NCBI GenBank assembly: GCA_038087015.1
Contig: JASBNA010000045.1
Location: forward strand, 62,001-126,000
Direction: 5' to 3'
DNA length: 64,000 bases
Origin: Cerrena zonata
Lineage: Eukaryota > Basidiomycota > Agaricomycetes > Polyporales > Cerrenaceae
Shown: positions 20,201 to 29,971 of the stretch, in pieces
How the letters are laid out: each line of letters starts with the position of its first letter
How positions within the stretch are numbered: position 1 is the stretch's first letter
Position numbers and translations under genes: made by a program
Notes under the pieces: model-generated
Database searches by the model: none
What the model was told of the DNA's origin: nothing
What the model saw: only the letters and a program-made list of their open reading frames with translations

Positions 20201-21123
20201 AGACAACTCTTTGTTTGATGAAGTGTAGTCAATTAAATAATCAAACAAGGCATCAATACAATTAAATGAATTGGATAAAGTTGATTTATTCAATAAAGAA
20301 ATTAAAAATTTCAAATTCTTCTTTGAATTTGGAATTTTATTAATTTCTAAAATTAATTTTGAAGAATCATCTTTTAAGATTAAATCATAAAAGACTTCTA
20401 AAAACTCCTGATCAAAAGAGTATTTTCTATTGTGGCCAATTTTCAACGAGCTAACTTCAATTAGTTCATCGTCATCATTACTGATCGAAGTATTGATTTG
20501 ATGATCACCTAATTTGTTCAAGATATCGTTAATGATATCCAAACCTTTAATCAATTCAATTTCATTAGCAAAGGGCAATGCATCAACTCTTGTTGACAAG
20601 TAAATTTCCTGGTTGTTATTTGGTAAATTAATTTTATTGGTTGAATCAATTGATTATTAATTGAATTGGTTAAGTAAGTTAATTTTTTATCTAATTTTTT
20701 CAATATCTTGATGAAACCTTTATGATTTAATTCACCAAACCATTTCAAATTTCTATAAATTGTTCTTAATTCAAGTAATATCGAAATAATTTCATCTAAC
20801 TCATCAGTGGTATCAATTTCATGTAATATGATATTTTTAGCTGAATCGTAACTTAAAATTTGAATAATTTTATTCAATCTTCTATTATATTCATTGAATT
20901 TATTATCATAAAATTGATTAACTTTTTCAATATCACGATCTAATTCAAAAAAGAATTGCGATAATATTGAACTTATCAATTCCGAAAATTCATCTTGATT
21001 AACTTGTTCAATATTGATCGATTGATCAATATTCTTGATAATCTTTTTAAGATGCTTATAATTCATATAATAAATGGCCCATTCTGGTATTTGATGAGAT
21101 ATAAAGGTCTTACCAAACTTCAT
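17216..21123 (-). CDS. GDE1: Glycerophosphodiesterase Gde1 (SPX-ankyrin-GDPD), one-base frame break near 20645
   Basis: Cytosolic Gde1 releases glycerol-3-phosphate from glycerophosphocholine and so recycles choline and phosphate. From the ATG at 21121-21123: an SPX domain in the first 190 or so residues (MKFGKTFISHQIPEWAIYYM), which in this family senses inositol pyrophosphates. Ankyrin repeats follow at about 240-450 (RTPLHYSCQHGLKEITKILL and later copies), a Ser/Asn-rich linker, and a C-terminal GDPD domain with the catalytic-type blocks VIGHRGLGKN, GENTVESF and ASYVEFDVQLTKD. The SPX frame ends at 20551, while the ankyrin/GDPD frame is open from about 20650. They overlap, so the change is an indel and not an intron. 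One added base gives 1302 residues, close to the family's usual size. Confidence 0.9.
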
Positions 21124-21411
21124 TTTGTTATAGTTTGATAAAGAAGTAGTTGTTGTGAGTTGTCAGTATCAAAATTTCACCACGTTGATAAGAGTGCACT
21201 TACCCCGAATCTACACCATAAATACATTATACTTTATGATAATCGTATTACGTATCAGCATATTATCATACTACAGATCAACAGATCATCATATCAAAAT
21301 ATTATCATATCAACATATTATTTTATCATTATGAATATACTTTTATATTACACCGGTGATTGCAAAAACAAAAACACCCGTGCACATTTTGCAACTGAAT
21401 ATATTATACAA

Positions 21412-22433
21412 CTATAAAAGAGTTTGACCCAAAGCACATCTACCAATGGCACAAGCGGCACCCACGGTATCCAAGACATGAGCGTCGGTTTCACCCAACA
21501 TGGGGTTGGTTTCCACGATATCCAAGGATCCCAATAACCCGGTTTCAGCCACGGCTTCTGCAACAAATAACCCTTCTCTCATGGATAATCCTCCTTCCAC
21601 TCTGGTACCGGTGGCTGGGACAAAAGAAGGATCAATGGCATCAACGTCGTAGGATAAGTGGATTGGGTATTCACGATTTGGATTAACCTTATCCAAAGCC
21701 ATTTCAATAACTTTGCCAATCCCGTATTTATCTATATGAAACATTGAAAAAGCCGGGATATTATATTGTTTTAAAATCTTCTTTTCGGCATCATCAACAT
21801 CTCTCAACCCAATGTAAGCGATTTTCCCTGGTTTCAAATTTTGAGGTATCCATTGCATTATTGGAGGATAAGACTCCGAGTCAATTCCCATCACAAACGA
21901 TAAGGGACATCCATGCAAGTTACCCGATTCTGTGATTTTAGGGCTGTTAATATCAGCATGGGCATCAATCCATAATACACAAGTATCTGGATTGTGTTCC
22001 AACATGGCACTCACGGTAGCGGTACCAATTGAATGATCCCCACCAATAGTCACCGGTAAGTTACCCAGATTAGCATTGGTCAACACTCTATCAAACAAAA
22101 GCTTATTGCATTCATTCACTATAACGGTATTTTTAATCCCGTATTCATCCTTTTCATTTGATTTCTTCAGTTCGAAATTAGTTCCTTCCAAAGGATGTTC
22201 AACAGTGGTGGTCCAGCCCAAATTCTTAATTTGTTTTTCAAACCCGGCTTTCAAAATGTATTCTGGACCCAATTCCACTCCTCCCTTGGGTTGTCCACCA
22301 GAAAATGGTGCAGTGATGATGGTGGCTCTTTTATTTGGATGAAATTTATATTGTACTAGAAAAGTTAGTATACACTGGAATAGTAGCAAGACTGGCCAAA
22401 CTAGGCGTAGCTAAATCACATACCGTCAGACAT
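21412..22433 (-). CDS. CAR1: Arginase, one intron just after the start
   Basis: The enzyme hydrolyses arginine to ornithine and urea. Exon 1 (22424-22433) is ATGTCTGACG. A 68-base intron follows (22356-22423) with GTATGT, TACTAAC at 22364-22370 and TCTAG. Exon 2 (21412-22355) continues VQYKFHPNKRATIITAPFSGG, giving 317 residues, the normal arginase length. Manganese-site motifs are GGDHSIG, DAHADIN and SYDVDAIDPSFVPATGT. The unspliced frame would start in the intron with a spurious Leu/Phe-rich segment, so the spliced start is preferred. Known biology: fungal arginases are induced by arginine and repressed under good nitrogen supply. The upstream region toward the next gene is 1.1 kb and repetitive. 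Confidence 0.95.
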
Positions 22434-22995
22434 GATTATAGTGTACCCAACTGCCTCCACTTACCTGGCACATGTCTACTTATTTATACCAGGCCTCATC
22501 GGTATACCTTGTAATTTATAGTCTTGATCGGACTTCGTTGATGGTATTTACCAACGGTAAGTGACCGCGACGCGGTGGGGAGTTTGTTAACAGCAGCCAC
22601 GACCGAGCGTGCGTTCAGCAAGAGATAGAGAGATAAGGGAATACTATCCCATATTACCCTATAATACTACGTTAATCCCTACGTATTATCCAATACATAT
22701 CCGTTCATACTATAGCAAATACCTTATATAACTCATAACACAATACCTTATAATACTAAGCAATGTTAATGCTACTCAATACTTCTAATGCTGATTCTGA
22801 TACTGTACTGTAAGACGGAATACTAACATTAACTAAGTACTGACGGAGGCACTCGTGGGATGCTCCGGGGAGTATTGTTGACATTCTGCTAGTATACTGT
22901 ATTAATAGTATACTATTAATACTAGGCTGATGCACTGATTATAATCACTGGTACTACTATTGTGGGGCACGGATTTTAATCCTGCTAATACTAAC

Positions 22996-23040
22996 TCATA
23001 CTAATACTCATACTAATACTCATACTAATACTCATACTAA
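22996..23040. repeat. 12-bp tandem repeat (CATACTAATACT)
   Basis: Nearly four copies of CATACTAATACT, with degenerate copies on both sides (from about 22980 and to about 23065). It is part of the longer TACT-rich tract. Confidence 0.8.
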
Positions 23041-23240
23041 TTCTTATACCAATGCCAATACTAATTCTATACTAGAATACTTCACTGTAGTAACACTATA
23101 CTAATACAGTATACGAATACAGAACACTAATACAGTATACTAATACTACAGTATAATATTAACTATTTACTAGCACTACTGGCTGTATAGACTACTGCCA
23201 TTGAACATTAGTCAAATACTAGTTCTTATTACATCTAGTA

Positions 23241-23345
23241 CATCTATATCTAGTCTAGTACGTCTATATCTAGTCTAGTACGTCTATATCTAGTCTAGCA
23301 CTTCATCTAGTCTAGCACATCTAACTAGTCTAGTACCATCTAGTA
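23241..23345. repeat. 20-bp tandem repeat (TAGTCTAGTACGTCTATATC)
   Basis: Three near-perfect 20-base units at 23241-23300 (CATCTATATCTAGTCTAGTA type), then decaying copies with TCTAGTCTAGCAC to about 23345. Period 20 is clear from aligned lines of sequence. It lies about 200 bases before the RRM-gene start. Confidence 0.85.
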
Positions 23346-23540
23346 TTCTATTACGTAGCCATTACATAAGCGTTTCATATGTCTCACTGCCTCTTAATGA
23401 CCATGTCGCGATGTCGTTTGCTATTCTTTATATAAGTGATCCTTATACAATTACTATATAAGAGATCCGGAAGGTATACTTTAGAAACTTAGTATAGGCG
23501 ATATTTAGTCAATTGAACCCTTAAAGTTACCTGTCTGAAC

Positions 23541-24302
23541 ATGTCCTCGATTATTGCTTCTCATATCCCCACCACCATTTCCAATGAAAAACTCCAGGAG
23601 TTTTTCGGATTTTGTGGGAAAATCAAGTCAATCAACTTGTTAGATAAGGATGATAAATTCCAAAAATACCAAATTACTTTTGAATCACCCAAAGCTTTGA
23701 GTACTGCAGTTTTATTGAACGATGCTGAATTGGACGGAGTTCCAATTATAGTGGAGGACGAACCAAAGGGAATAGTGGAACAACCCCAAGCATTACACGA
23801 AGACCCACCAAGTTATGAAGCCACCGAAAAAAGTGCCATTGAAGACCACAAGATTCAATCCAATGCTACATTAACGGGTGACGATAACTACGATGATATT
23901 ACCCAAGAAGAAAAACCCAAATCGGCTATATTGGCCCAATTATTATCGCAAGGATATAATTTAAGTGATCAATTGATTGAAAAATCAATTAAATTCGATA
24001 ATGAAAAGGGATACACCACTAAATTTAAATCTTTCTTGAACAATTTGGATTCAAAATACTTGCATTTACAAGAACCAGAATCTTCTGCAAGTAAGAATCT
24101 TAATTCGATTTCAAATAAGTTCAATTCATTGGCCAGCTCATTCCAAGGATCTAAATACCAACAGAAGTTGAGTCATTATTACGAAAAGGCTTCAAGTCAT
24201 CCTTATGGAGTTAAAGTCCATGATTTTTATAAAAACTTACATAAAGATGTCATTGACGTTCATAATGAAGCTAAAAGATTGAACGAATTGAAGAAAGAAT
24301 AA
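23541..24302 (+). CDS. VIP1-like RNA-recognition-motif protein
   Basis: The 253-residue protein has one RRM at about residues 3-75 (IIASHIPTTISNEKLQEFFGF, then KYQITFESPKALSTAVLLND). A short acidic linker and a helical C-terminal half follow (ILAQLLSQGYNLSDQLIEKS, later HPYGVKVHDFYKNLHKDVIDVH). This is the layout of the fungal VIP1-like family (S. pombe Vip1); the molecular role is poorly known, so no function is claimed. The stop at 24300-24302 may be an indel. One base further on, a frame continues LESEQATANAAAAINTAN to TAA at 24358-24360, which would give 272 residues and looks like a natural Ala-rich end. Confidence 0.75.
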   Translation: MSSIIASHIPTTISNEKLQEFFGFCGKIKSINLLDKDDKFQKYQITFESPKALSTAVLLNDAELDGVPIIVEDEPKGIVEQPQALHEDPPSYEATEKSAIEDHKIQSNATLTGDDNYDDITQEEKPKSAILAQLLSQGYNLSDQLIEKSIKFDNEKGYTTKFKSFLNNLDSKYLHLQEPESSASKNLNSISNKFNSLASSFQGSKYQQKLSHYYEKASSHPYGVKVHDFYKNLHKDVIDVHNEAKRLNELKKE

Positions 24303-24360
24303 CTTGGAATCAGAACAAGCTACTGCTAACGCTGCTGCTGCAATCAATACCGCCAATTAA

Positions 24361-25076
24361 ATGTATTTGTGTCATGAATAAATCTATATATATATTCCAC
24401 CATTTGTGTAATGAATATATATACCTCTGTACAGAAGGTTGTTTTACTGTAAGAACCCAAACTCCGTGATGCTAATCAACCCAGCTAATTCTTTCCACCA
24501 ATAGAAATCAACAATATCTATATTGACATCATCATTGATATCTCGATTCTACTCCCACTTTTCGATACTAGATTGGAAAACAAAACTAGTTAATCTAATT
24601 AAATATATGAAACTACTTATCCAGGAACAAACTTATAACTACGATAACGACATTAATACCAGAGTAGTGCTAGACTTTTTGAGATTAATCAAGTATCAAA
24701 ATGACTTCTCGGTTATGCAGATTCTGGCAATCAACAGAATTGTCTTCAACTTGGAAATAATCCTCGACCATTTCATAAATCTATATACTTTATATAATTC
24801 TTCTATTAATCAATATATTACAACGTTAGTTTATCGGATCCGATACCCATCGGACTAATGGCCATGAAATCTGGGGTACTCCCGCGGATACGCTTGCTTT
24901 CGGTGACAAAGTATGGGGGTCCGGGTTTTTCTCTGCTGGGGCTGCAATTGTTCCCATCCTCCGGGGCAATGGAACTGCCTTCGTTCCTATGATTTTGTCA
25001 TTATATAAACAGTGAAAAATCCTTTCTTGTCTTTCTCGATCACTGGTTTTCCTTTAAATCAATTTATTTATTCATT
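24361..25076. other. Intergenic region before SFC1, with one weak frame
   Basis: The only long frame (24523-24858, plus) begins at TTG and has an internal Met at 24607. It is Ile/Leu/Asn-rich (LDFLRLIKYQNDFSVMQILA) and matches nothing I know. It could be a remnant of a broken gene or chance. The SFC1 promoter has a CG-rich patch at 24870-24980 (CTCCCGCGGATACG, GGGGTCCGGG) with CCGGGG- and CGG-type triplets. Such triplets suggest Zn2Cys6 regulator binding, as for carbon-source-responsive elements; that is inference. Confidence 0.35.
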
Positions 25077-26037
25077 ATGACCTCTACCCCTGCAAATAAA
25101 AAACAAACCAAAGGTAAAAGTATCAGCGACTTGGTTGCCGGTGGTACTGCTGGATTATTCGAAGCATTATGTTGTCATCCTTTAGATACCGTTAAGGTAA
25201 GAATGCAATTATATAAAAAATCGGTAAAAAACCTCCTGGTTTTATCAGTACCGGGATTAATATTGTTCAAAAAGAAACTTTCTTATCTCTTTATAAAGGT
25301 TTGGGTGCCGTTGTGATTGGGATTGTCCCAAGATGGCTTTACGTTTTTCTTCTTATGAATTTTATCGTTCTTTATTATATAAACCAGATGGTTCAATTAC
25401 TACTTCTTCCACTTTTCTTGCTGGGGTTGGTGCTGGTATAACTGAAGCCGTTATGGTTGTTAATCCTATGGAGGTTGTTAAAATTCGTTTACAAGCTCAA
25501 CATCATTCAATGGCTGATCCTTTAGATGTTCCTAAATATCGTAATGCTCCTCATGCTGCCTATGTGATTTGTAAAGAAGAAGGTTTTAAAACATTGTACC
25601 GTGGTGTTTCTTTAACTGCTGCTAGACAAGCCACTAATCAAGGGGTCAATTTCACCGTTTACTCTAAAATTAAAGAATATTTACAAGCTTATCATAATAC
25701 TGAAGTCTTACCTAGTTGGGAAACCTCTTTAATCGGTTTGGTCAGTGGTGCTTTGGGTCCCTTATCAAACGCTCCTTTGGATACTATTAAAACTAGATTA
25801 CAAAAAACTACTTATGCTTCAAATGAATCAGGTTTAGTTCGTATTGTTAAAATCGGTAATCAATTAATTAAAGAAGAAGGTATGGCTGCCTTATATAAAG
25901 GTATAACCCCAAGAATTATGAGAGTGGCTCCTGGTCAAGCCGTTACTTTCACCGTCTATGAATTCATGAAGAGAGTCTTGAGTGGTGAAACCGAAATTCC
26001 AGTAGTGACCCAAACTGCTAAAAAATTAAAGGATTAA
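25077..26037 (+). CDS. SFC1: Mitochondrial succinate-fumarate carrier, two one-base frame breaks
   Basis: A member of the mitochondrial carrier family with three tandem repeats, each starting with a P-x-D/E-x-V/I-K-x-R signature (HPLDTVKVRMQ, NPMEVVKIRLQ, APLDTIKTRLQ). It exchanges succinate for fumarate across the inner membrane, needed for growth on acetate and ethanol. SFC1-type blocks include ALRFSSYEFYRSLL and ATNQGVNFTVYSK. The frame breaks twice. In TCGGTAAAA near 25231 one more G restores KKPPGFISTGINIV; in CCCAAGATGG near 25329 one more A restores the link to MALRFSS. With both, the length is 320 residues, the family norm. Without them, the N-terminal frame stops at 25316. Confidence 0.9.
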
Positions 26038-26304
26038 TTAATTTTCTAAATAAACTCAAAAATAAAATCATTTATTCATTTCCATCCACGTAGCCTGCCA
26101 CGTACACTAGCCTGTTAATTATCGCACACTTGTTATTGTCTATTGACTAACCGCATAGTTGATATTGGCTACAAATATTCATTTAAACTGACCTCTTGGC
26201 TCCCTCAGAAAAACTTTATCAAAATCTGGGGAAATTTAAATACGTCAACATTTTGTGCTCGGAGTTTGAAATGACTCCTGCAGTAGTGTCCGCATCAGCA
26301 TGTC

Positions 26305-26660
26305 TCGGCAATTGCCTACTCTACTTACTCTTTACATACTCTACATGCTATACTACTCTACTTACTATACTACTCTACATACTATACTACTCTACATACT
26401 CTACATGCTATACTACTCTACTTACTATACTACTCTACATACTATACTACTCTACATACTATACTTACTATACTAGTCTACTTACTATACTACTCTACTT
26501 ACTATACTACTCTACTTACTATACTACTCTACATGCTATACTACTCTACTTACTATACTACTCTACTTACTATACTACTCTACTTACTTTACTTACTATA
26601 CTTACTATACTACTCTACTTAGTATACTTACTATACTTAGACTCTGTACTCACTGTACTG
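26305..26660. repeat. 17-bp minisatellite (CTCTACTTACTATACTA)
   Basis: About 19-20 copies of a 17-base unit, CTCTAC(T/A)TACTATACTA, with some shortened or shifted units (CTCTACATGC variants). Because 17 is not a multiple of 3 and the unit has no stop on the plus strand, every frame stays open. A long Leu/Tyr/Thr-rich frame here (26196-26729) is therefore not evidence of a gene. It is followed at about 26680-26780 by a related, looser array of CTCTACTGTATTCT. Confidence 0.88.
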
Positions 26661-27008
26661 ATCCTTTATTCTATTGATACTCTACTCTACTGCATTCTAC
26701 TCTACTGTATTCTGTACTGTATTCTCTAGTTTATTCTCTACTGTATTCTCTACTGTATTCCACTCTACTCTCTACTGGCTGTACTTGTATTGATTCTTTA
26801 CCGATTCTTCTTTCTGGTACTCGGGTAAATGACTTTGTATGTACGGGAATACTGATGAGGTATCGTTTCATGTACATCTGTTCAATGGTGTAGTTGTCAG
26901 TAGGGTAGTCACATTGGCTTGAATTCTTCATGGGGATTATGCCTAATTGATCATCGTATTCAGTGAAAGTGACCCAGTTGCTCATAAGTTGATGTTTTGA
27001 AAATTTGC

Positions 27009-27075
27009 AAAATGGCAATTTCTTACGAACGCAATGGCAATTTCTTACAAACGCAATGGCAATTTCTTGAAAAAC
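27009..27075. repeat. 22-bp direct repeat, three copies
   Basis: Three tandem copies of GCAATGGCAATTTCTTAC(G/A)AAC at 27009-27030, 27031-27052 and 27053-27075 (the last diverges at its end). A related AATGGC piece follows at 27088. They lie 160-230 bases before the AIM25-like start codon. Confidence 0.8.
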
Positions 27076-27236
27076 AACTTATTGAAAATGGCGGTTTGTT
27101 GCATCTGTTAAATATATATGTAATATTGTTAGGTATAATCAGTAATACAAGATGGCACTTGTAGATGGAAATTTGAATGCTTTTCGCGAAATAAAAATTA
27201 CCGTTCTTAATTGCCATTGCATCTTCACCAAATACC

Positions 27237-28285
27237 ATGCTATCTCGTACCATTTTCCATTCTAGACTACTAACAAGCTCAAGGCTTAGTCCTGTCCAAT
27301 TGAGGCTCTCAGCTCCTCGTTGCAAAAATCATTCCCAAGAGGTAATAGAACTAGAATAACAAGAGAAATTTCGGAAGAAGAAGTTAAAGCATTTCAAAGA
27401 CAACAAAGAGAATCTGCATCTCAACAAGAATTCTACTATAAAGAATCACCTTCATCAGATTATGCTCGCTTTAATGATGAGCCTGCTTTGAACCATCAAG
27501 TTTTCCAAATTCCGCCTAATAATAATGGGTTGATTACTCCAGAAGATGGAATTTATGAATTATTAAAAGAACCAACATTGGTTATCGAAAGACAAGTTGA
27601 GTTTATGAACTTAATTGTGGGGTTTGAACAAGCAAATAAATATAAAATCATGAATTCTTTGGGTCAACAAATTGGTTATATGGAAGAGAAAGACTATGGT
27701 TTGTTAAAAGCCATTGGTAGACAATTTTTCAAACTTCAACGTCCTTTTGAAATTGATATCTTTAATAATTATGGTGATTTATTATTAACTGTGAAAAGAA
27801 ATTTTGCAATTATCAATTCTCATATTAAATGTTACTTACCGGGAGTTGATGAATATGGTAATATGATGAGAGAAGAAATTGGTGAATCTCGTCAAAAATG
27901 GCATTTATGGAGACGTCGTTATGATTTATTCAAATTAGAAGATGAAGAAAAAGAAGAATATGAACAATTCGGTATGATTGATGCTCCCTTTCTTTCATTT
28001 GAGTTCCCGGTTAATAACGAATCTGGTGAAGTAATTGGTTCGGTTGATAGAAATTGGGTAGGTTTAGGAAGAGAGTTATTCACTGATACCGGGGTCTACA
28101 TCATTAGAATGGATCCAGGCTCTTTTGCTGGTTTAGGCGATCAGTACCCTGCAGTTGCTGGTCCTTTAACTTTGGATCAAAGAGCCATCTTATTGGGTAA
28201 TGCAATAAGTGTTGATTTTGATTATTTCTCTCGTCACAGTCGTGGCTTTGGCGGTGGGCTCTTTAGCTTACATGATTTTGATTAG
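27237..28285 (+). CDS. AIM25: Mitochondrial phospholipid-scramblase-family protein (AIM25-like), one-base frame break near 27326
   Basis: The main frame (from about 27320) has no ATG. The correct start is ATG at 27237-27239 in another frame, encoding a mitochondrial presequence (MLSRTIFHSRLLTSSRLSPV). Adding one A to the run at 27323-27327 joins it to KSFPRGNRTRITREI, giving 349 residues. The body is a scramblase (LOR/tubby-like) beta-barrel domain: LVIERQVEFMNLIVGFEQAN, YMEEKDYGLLKAIGRQFFKL, FEIDIFNNYGDLLLTVKRNF and FSFEFPVNNESGEVIGSVDRNW-like segments. Family knowledge: the S. cerevisiae relative Aim25 is mitochondrial; the lipid-scrambling activity of these proteins is debated. No Cys cluster like that of animal PLSCR proteins was seen. 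Confidence 0.82.
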
Positions 28286-28312
28286 ATTTACTATACTTTA
28301 TATATATATGTA

Positions 28313-29262
28313 TTATTTTTTCAAATTATTAAACTGTTGTAATAGTTTAACTTGACTCTTCTTACGAGATTCATTTAATAACTTTTCATACTCTTCGTCG
28401 CTTAGCCCTTTATTAATGTTCTTCAATAATGCAACTAATAATCCCATATTATCATTTCTTCGTAATTCATTTTCACGATGCCAAGTTTCCCTTTTCAATG
28501 ATTCGCTACTTAATAAAGAATCATCTCCAATACTTTGAGCATACTTTAATTTGTCATTAGTTACCCCAAGTAATGAAAATCTTAATTCATCTCCGTATTT
28601 ACCAATTCTTCTCATTAAGATTTCTGGTAATTTCTCAGTAAATTCTTGTGGTGTTTGCAATTTATCATGTTTAATTGGATACTTTTTCAATCCATCTAAT
28701 TCATAGATTTGATTATCTATATTAACGTATCCAATAAAATGAAATAATCCATCATTCTTATCATCGTAATCTGGTGGTGGGGCCGGTTTATCTTCATCAA
28801 CAATTAAATTTGGTGCAGAAAAGGAATTATGAACTGTTCGGATGATTTCACTGTTTGATATAGCTTCAGCAATTATCTCTCCATCTAATCCTTCCACAAA
28901 AGATTTAAATCCCCGATATCTTTACCCAAGTCAAGCGATTTAACATTTAACAATATATTTAGAACAGCTTGGGTTGCACAAGCATTTTGTATAATTTGAT
29001 TAGCGAAAAAAATCCCCTTCGATTGATATTCTGTATCGTATTCTCCATCTAATGGCTTATTACCGTCCTTAGCATAGCTTCTATCGACGTTCCCGTATTT
29101 AAATAAGAAAACTACCCCATAAAGTGGCGACATTGAATTCAAGGAATCAGAATCAATCGAGTATAAATCATCGAATTGCACGTCTTGTATGCCCAATTTT
29201 TCAACCAACTCGGTGAAAACACCTGCATCCGAGTCTATAGTATTCCAACCACTATCTGACAT
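28313..29262 (-). CDS. Ubiquitin C-terminal hydrolase of the UCH37/UCHL5 type, one-base frame break near 28903
   Basis: A peptidase C12 cysteine protease that cleaves ubiquitin from adducts. The N-terminal frame (ATG at 29260-29262) has the catalytic Cys in ANQIIQNACATQAVLNILL (Cys95, oxyanion Gln89). The second frame has the catalytic His and Asp in LFHFIGYVNIDNQIYELDGL, and a UCH37-like C-terminal helical tail. At GGGGATTTAAATC near 28903 one missing T or A breaks the frame; restoring it gives GDFKSFVEGLDGE and 316 residues. The proteasome-bound role of UCHL5 is known in animals and S. pombe (Uch2). S. cerevisiae Yuh1 is shorter and lacks the tail, so the UCH37 type is preferred. Confidence 0.85.
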
Positions 29263-29468
29263 TATCTATAGCTAGAATCTTACCAACTGTTAGCGGTATC
29301 TATGGTGCTTATAATTTTTCAATCATACCGGCGTGTTTGCACCAATCCTTCATTTTTTTTGCCTTGTAGTTGACTTTTCGGTTCGTGTCAAATAGTTTAA
29401 CATTAGTTAGTTAACATTAGTTTAACATTAGTTTGACATTAAACAGAGAAGCTCAATTAACAGTACAG

Positions 29469-29732
29469 ATGTCTTACGGTGCAAGCTACGACGAATATTC
29501 TCGTTTATTTCTTTCGGGCTCAACTCCAGTTGTTCCAAACTCATTAAATGAGTATCAAACCATAATCACTATTCTTTTGGCATTGGCTACTTTTGGTTCA
29601 CTTTCCTTGGGGTTCTTGGTTGATAACAAATCTCGTTCCCCAGTCTTACAGTTGCTTTATATCTTAATTGCCTCCTTTTCAATTGGTTTGGGTTCAATCT
29701 ATGCCTCCAATTTCTTTGGTGTCTATATTTGA
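29469..29732 (+). CDS. OST5: Oligosaccharyltransferase subunit Ost5
   Basis: The 87-residue protein has two membrane segments (about 28-48, TIITILLALATFGSLSLGFL, and 58-80, LLYILIASFSIGLGSIYASNF). The layout and length match Ost5/TMEM258. The ATG at 29469 (MSYGASYDEYSRLF) is chosen over a TTG-initiated extension. Family knowledge: Ost5 binds Ost1 in the ER oligosaccharyltransferase for N-glycosylation. The neighbour, MPD1, is another ER protein-maturation gene on the same strand. Confidence 0.85.
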   Translation: MSYGASYDEYSRLFLSGSTPVVPNSLNEYQTIITILLALATFGSLSLGFLVDNKSRSPVLQLLYILIASFSIGLGSIYASNFFGVYI

Positions 29733-29971
29733 GTAACTGTGTTTGTAGAGTGGGTTCCCTCTCGAAAACAATACAGCAGTTACAGCTCAACTTTTACTTC
29801 TCCTATGTATATTAGTTAACAAAAGTATCTTTTTCAGTCAATATGTTGATTTGTAGTTGGGTTTGCGATGTACGGGCCTTGCTGGATTGAAAAATTGTGC
29901 TGTTCGATCTTTTTTCCATAATTTTTCAGTAATTCCAGCTAATCTATTTGATCTATCAACACCTATTGAAG

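Larger units (their letters stand above)
22434..23540. other. Repeat-rich divergent intergenic region between CAR1 and the RRM gene
   Basis: About 1.1 kb with no credible gene. It begins with the CAR1 promoter, including a GC-rich stretch at 22560-22620 (GACCGCGACGCGGTGGGG). A long stretch built from variants of TACTAATACT and CTATAC follows. It contains two regular arrays, given separately (22996-23040 and 23241-23345), and ends in the promoter of the plus-strand gene. The TACTA motif resembles an intron branch site, but no 5' splice site or exon is associated with it. Confidence 0.6.
26038..27236. other. Intergenic region SFC1-AIM25, mostly repeats
   Basis: About 1.2 kb. Besides the 17-bp minisatellite, the 14-bp-like array near 26690-26770 and the 22-bp repeats at 27009-27075, no frame looks like a protein. 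Segment 26800-27000 is ordinary-composition sequence with a minus-strand frame (26731-27018) that reads out of the repeats and is judged spurious. Confidence 0.55.

Noticed and set aside
26196..26729. 177-codon frame rich in Leu, Tyr and Thr
   Set aside because: It is produced by a 17-base repeat without stop codons; any frame through it is open. It starts at a TTG and has no family features.
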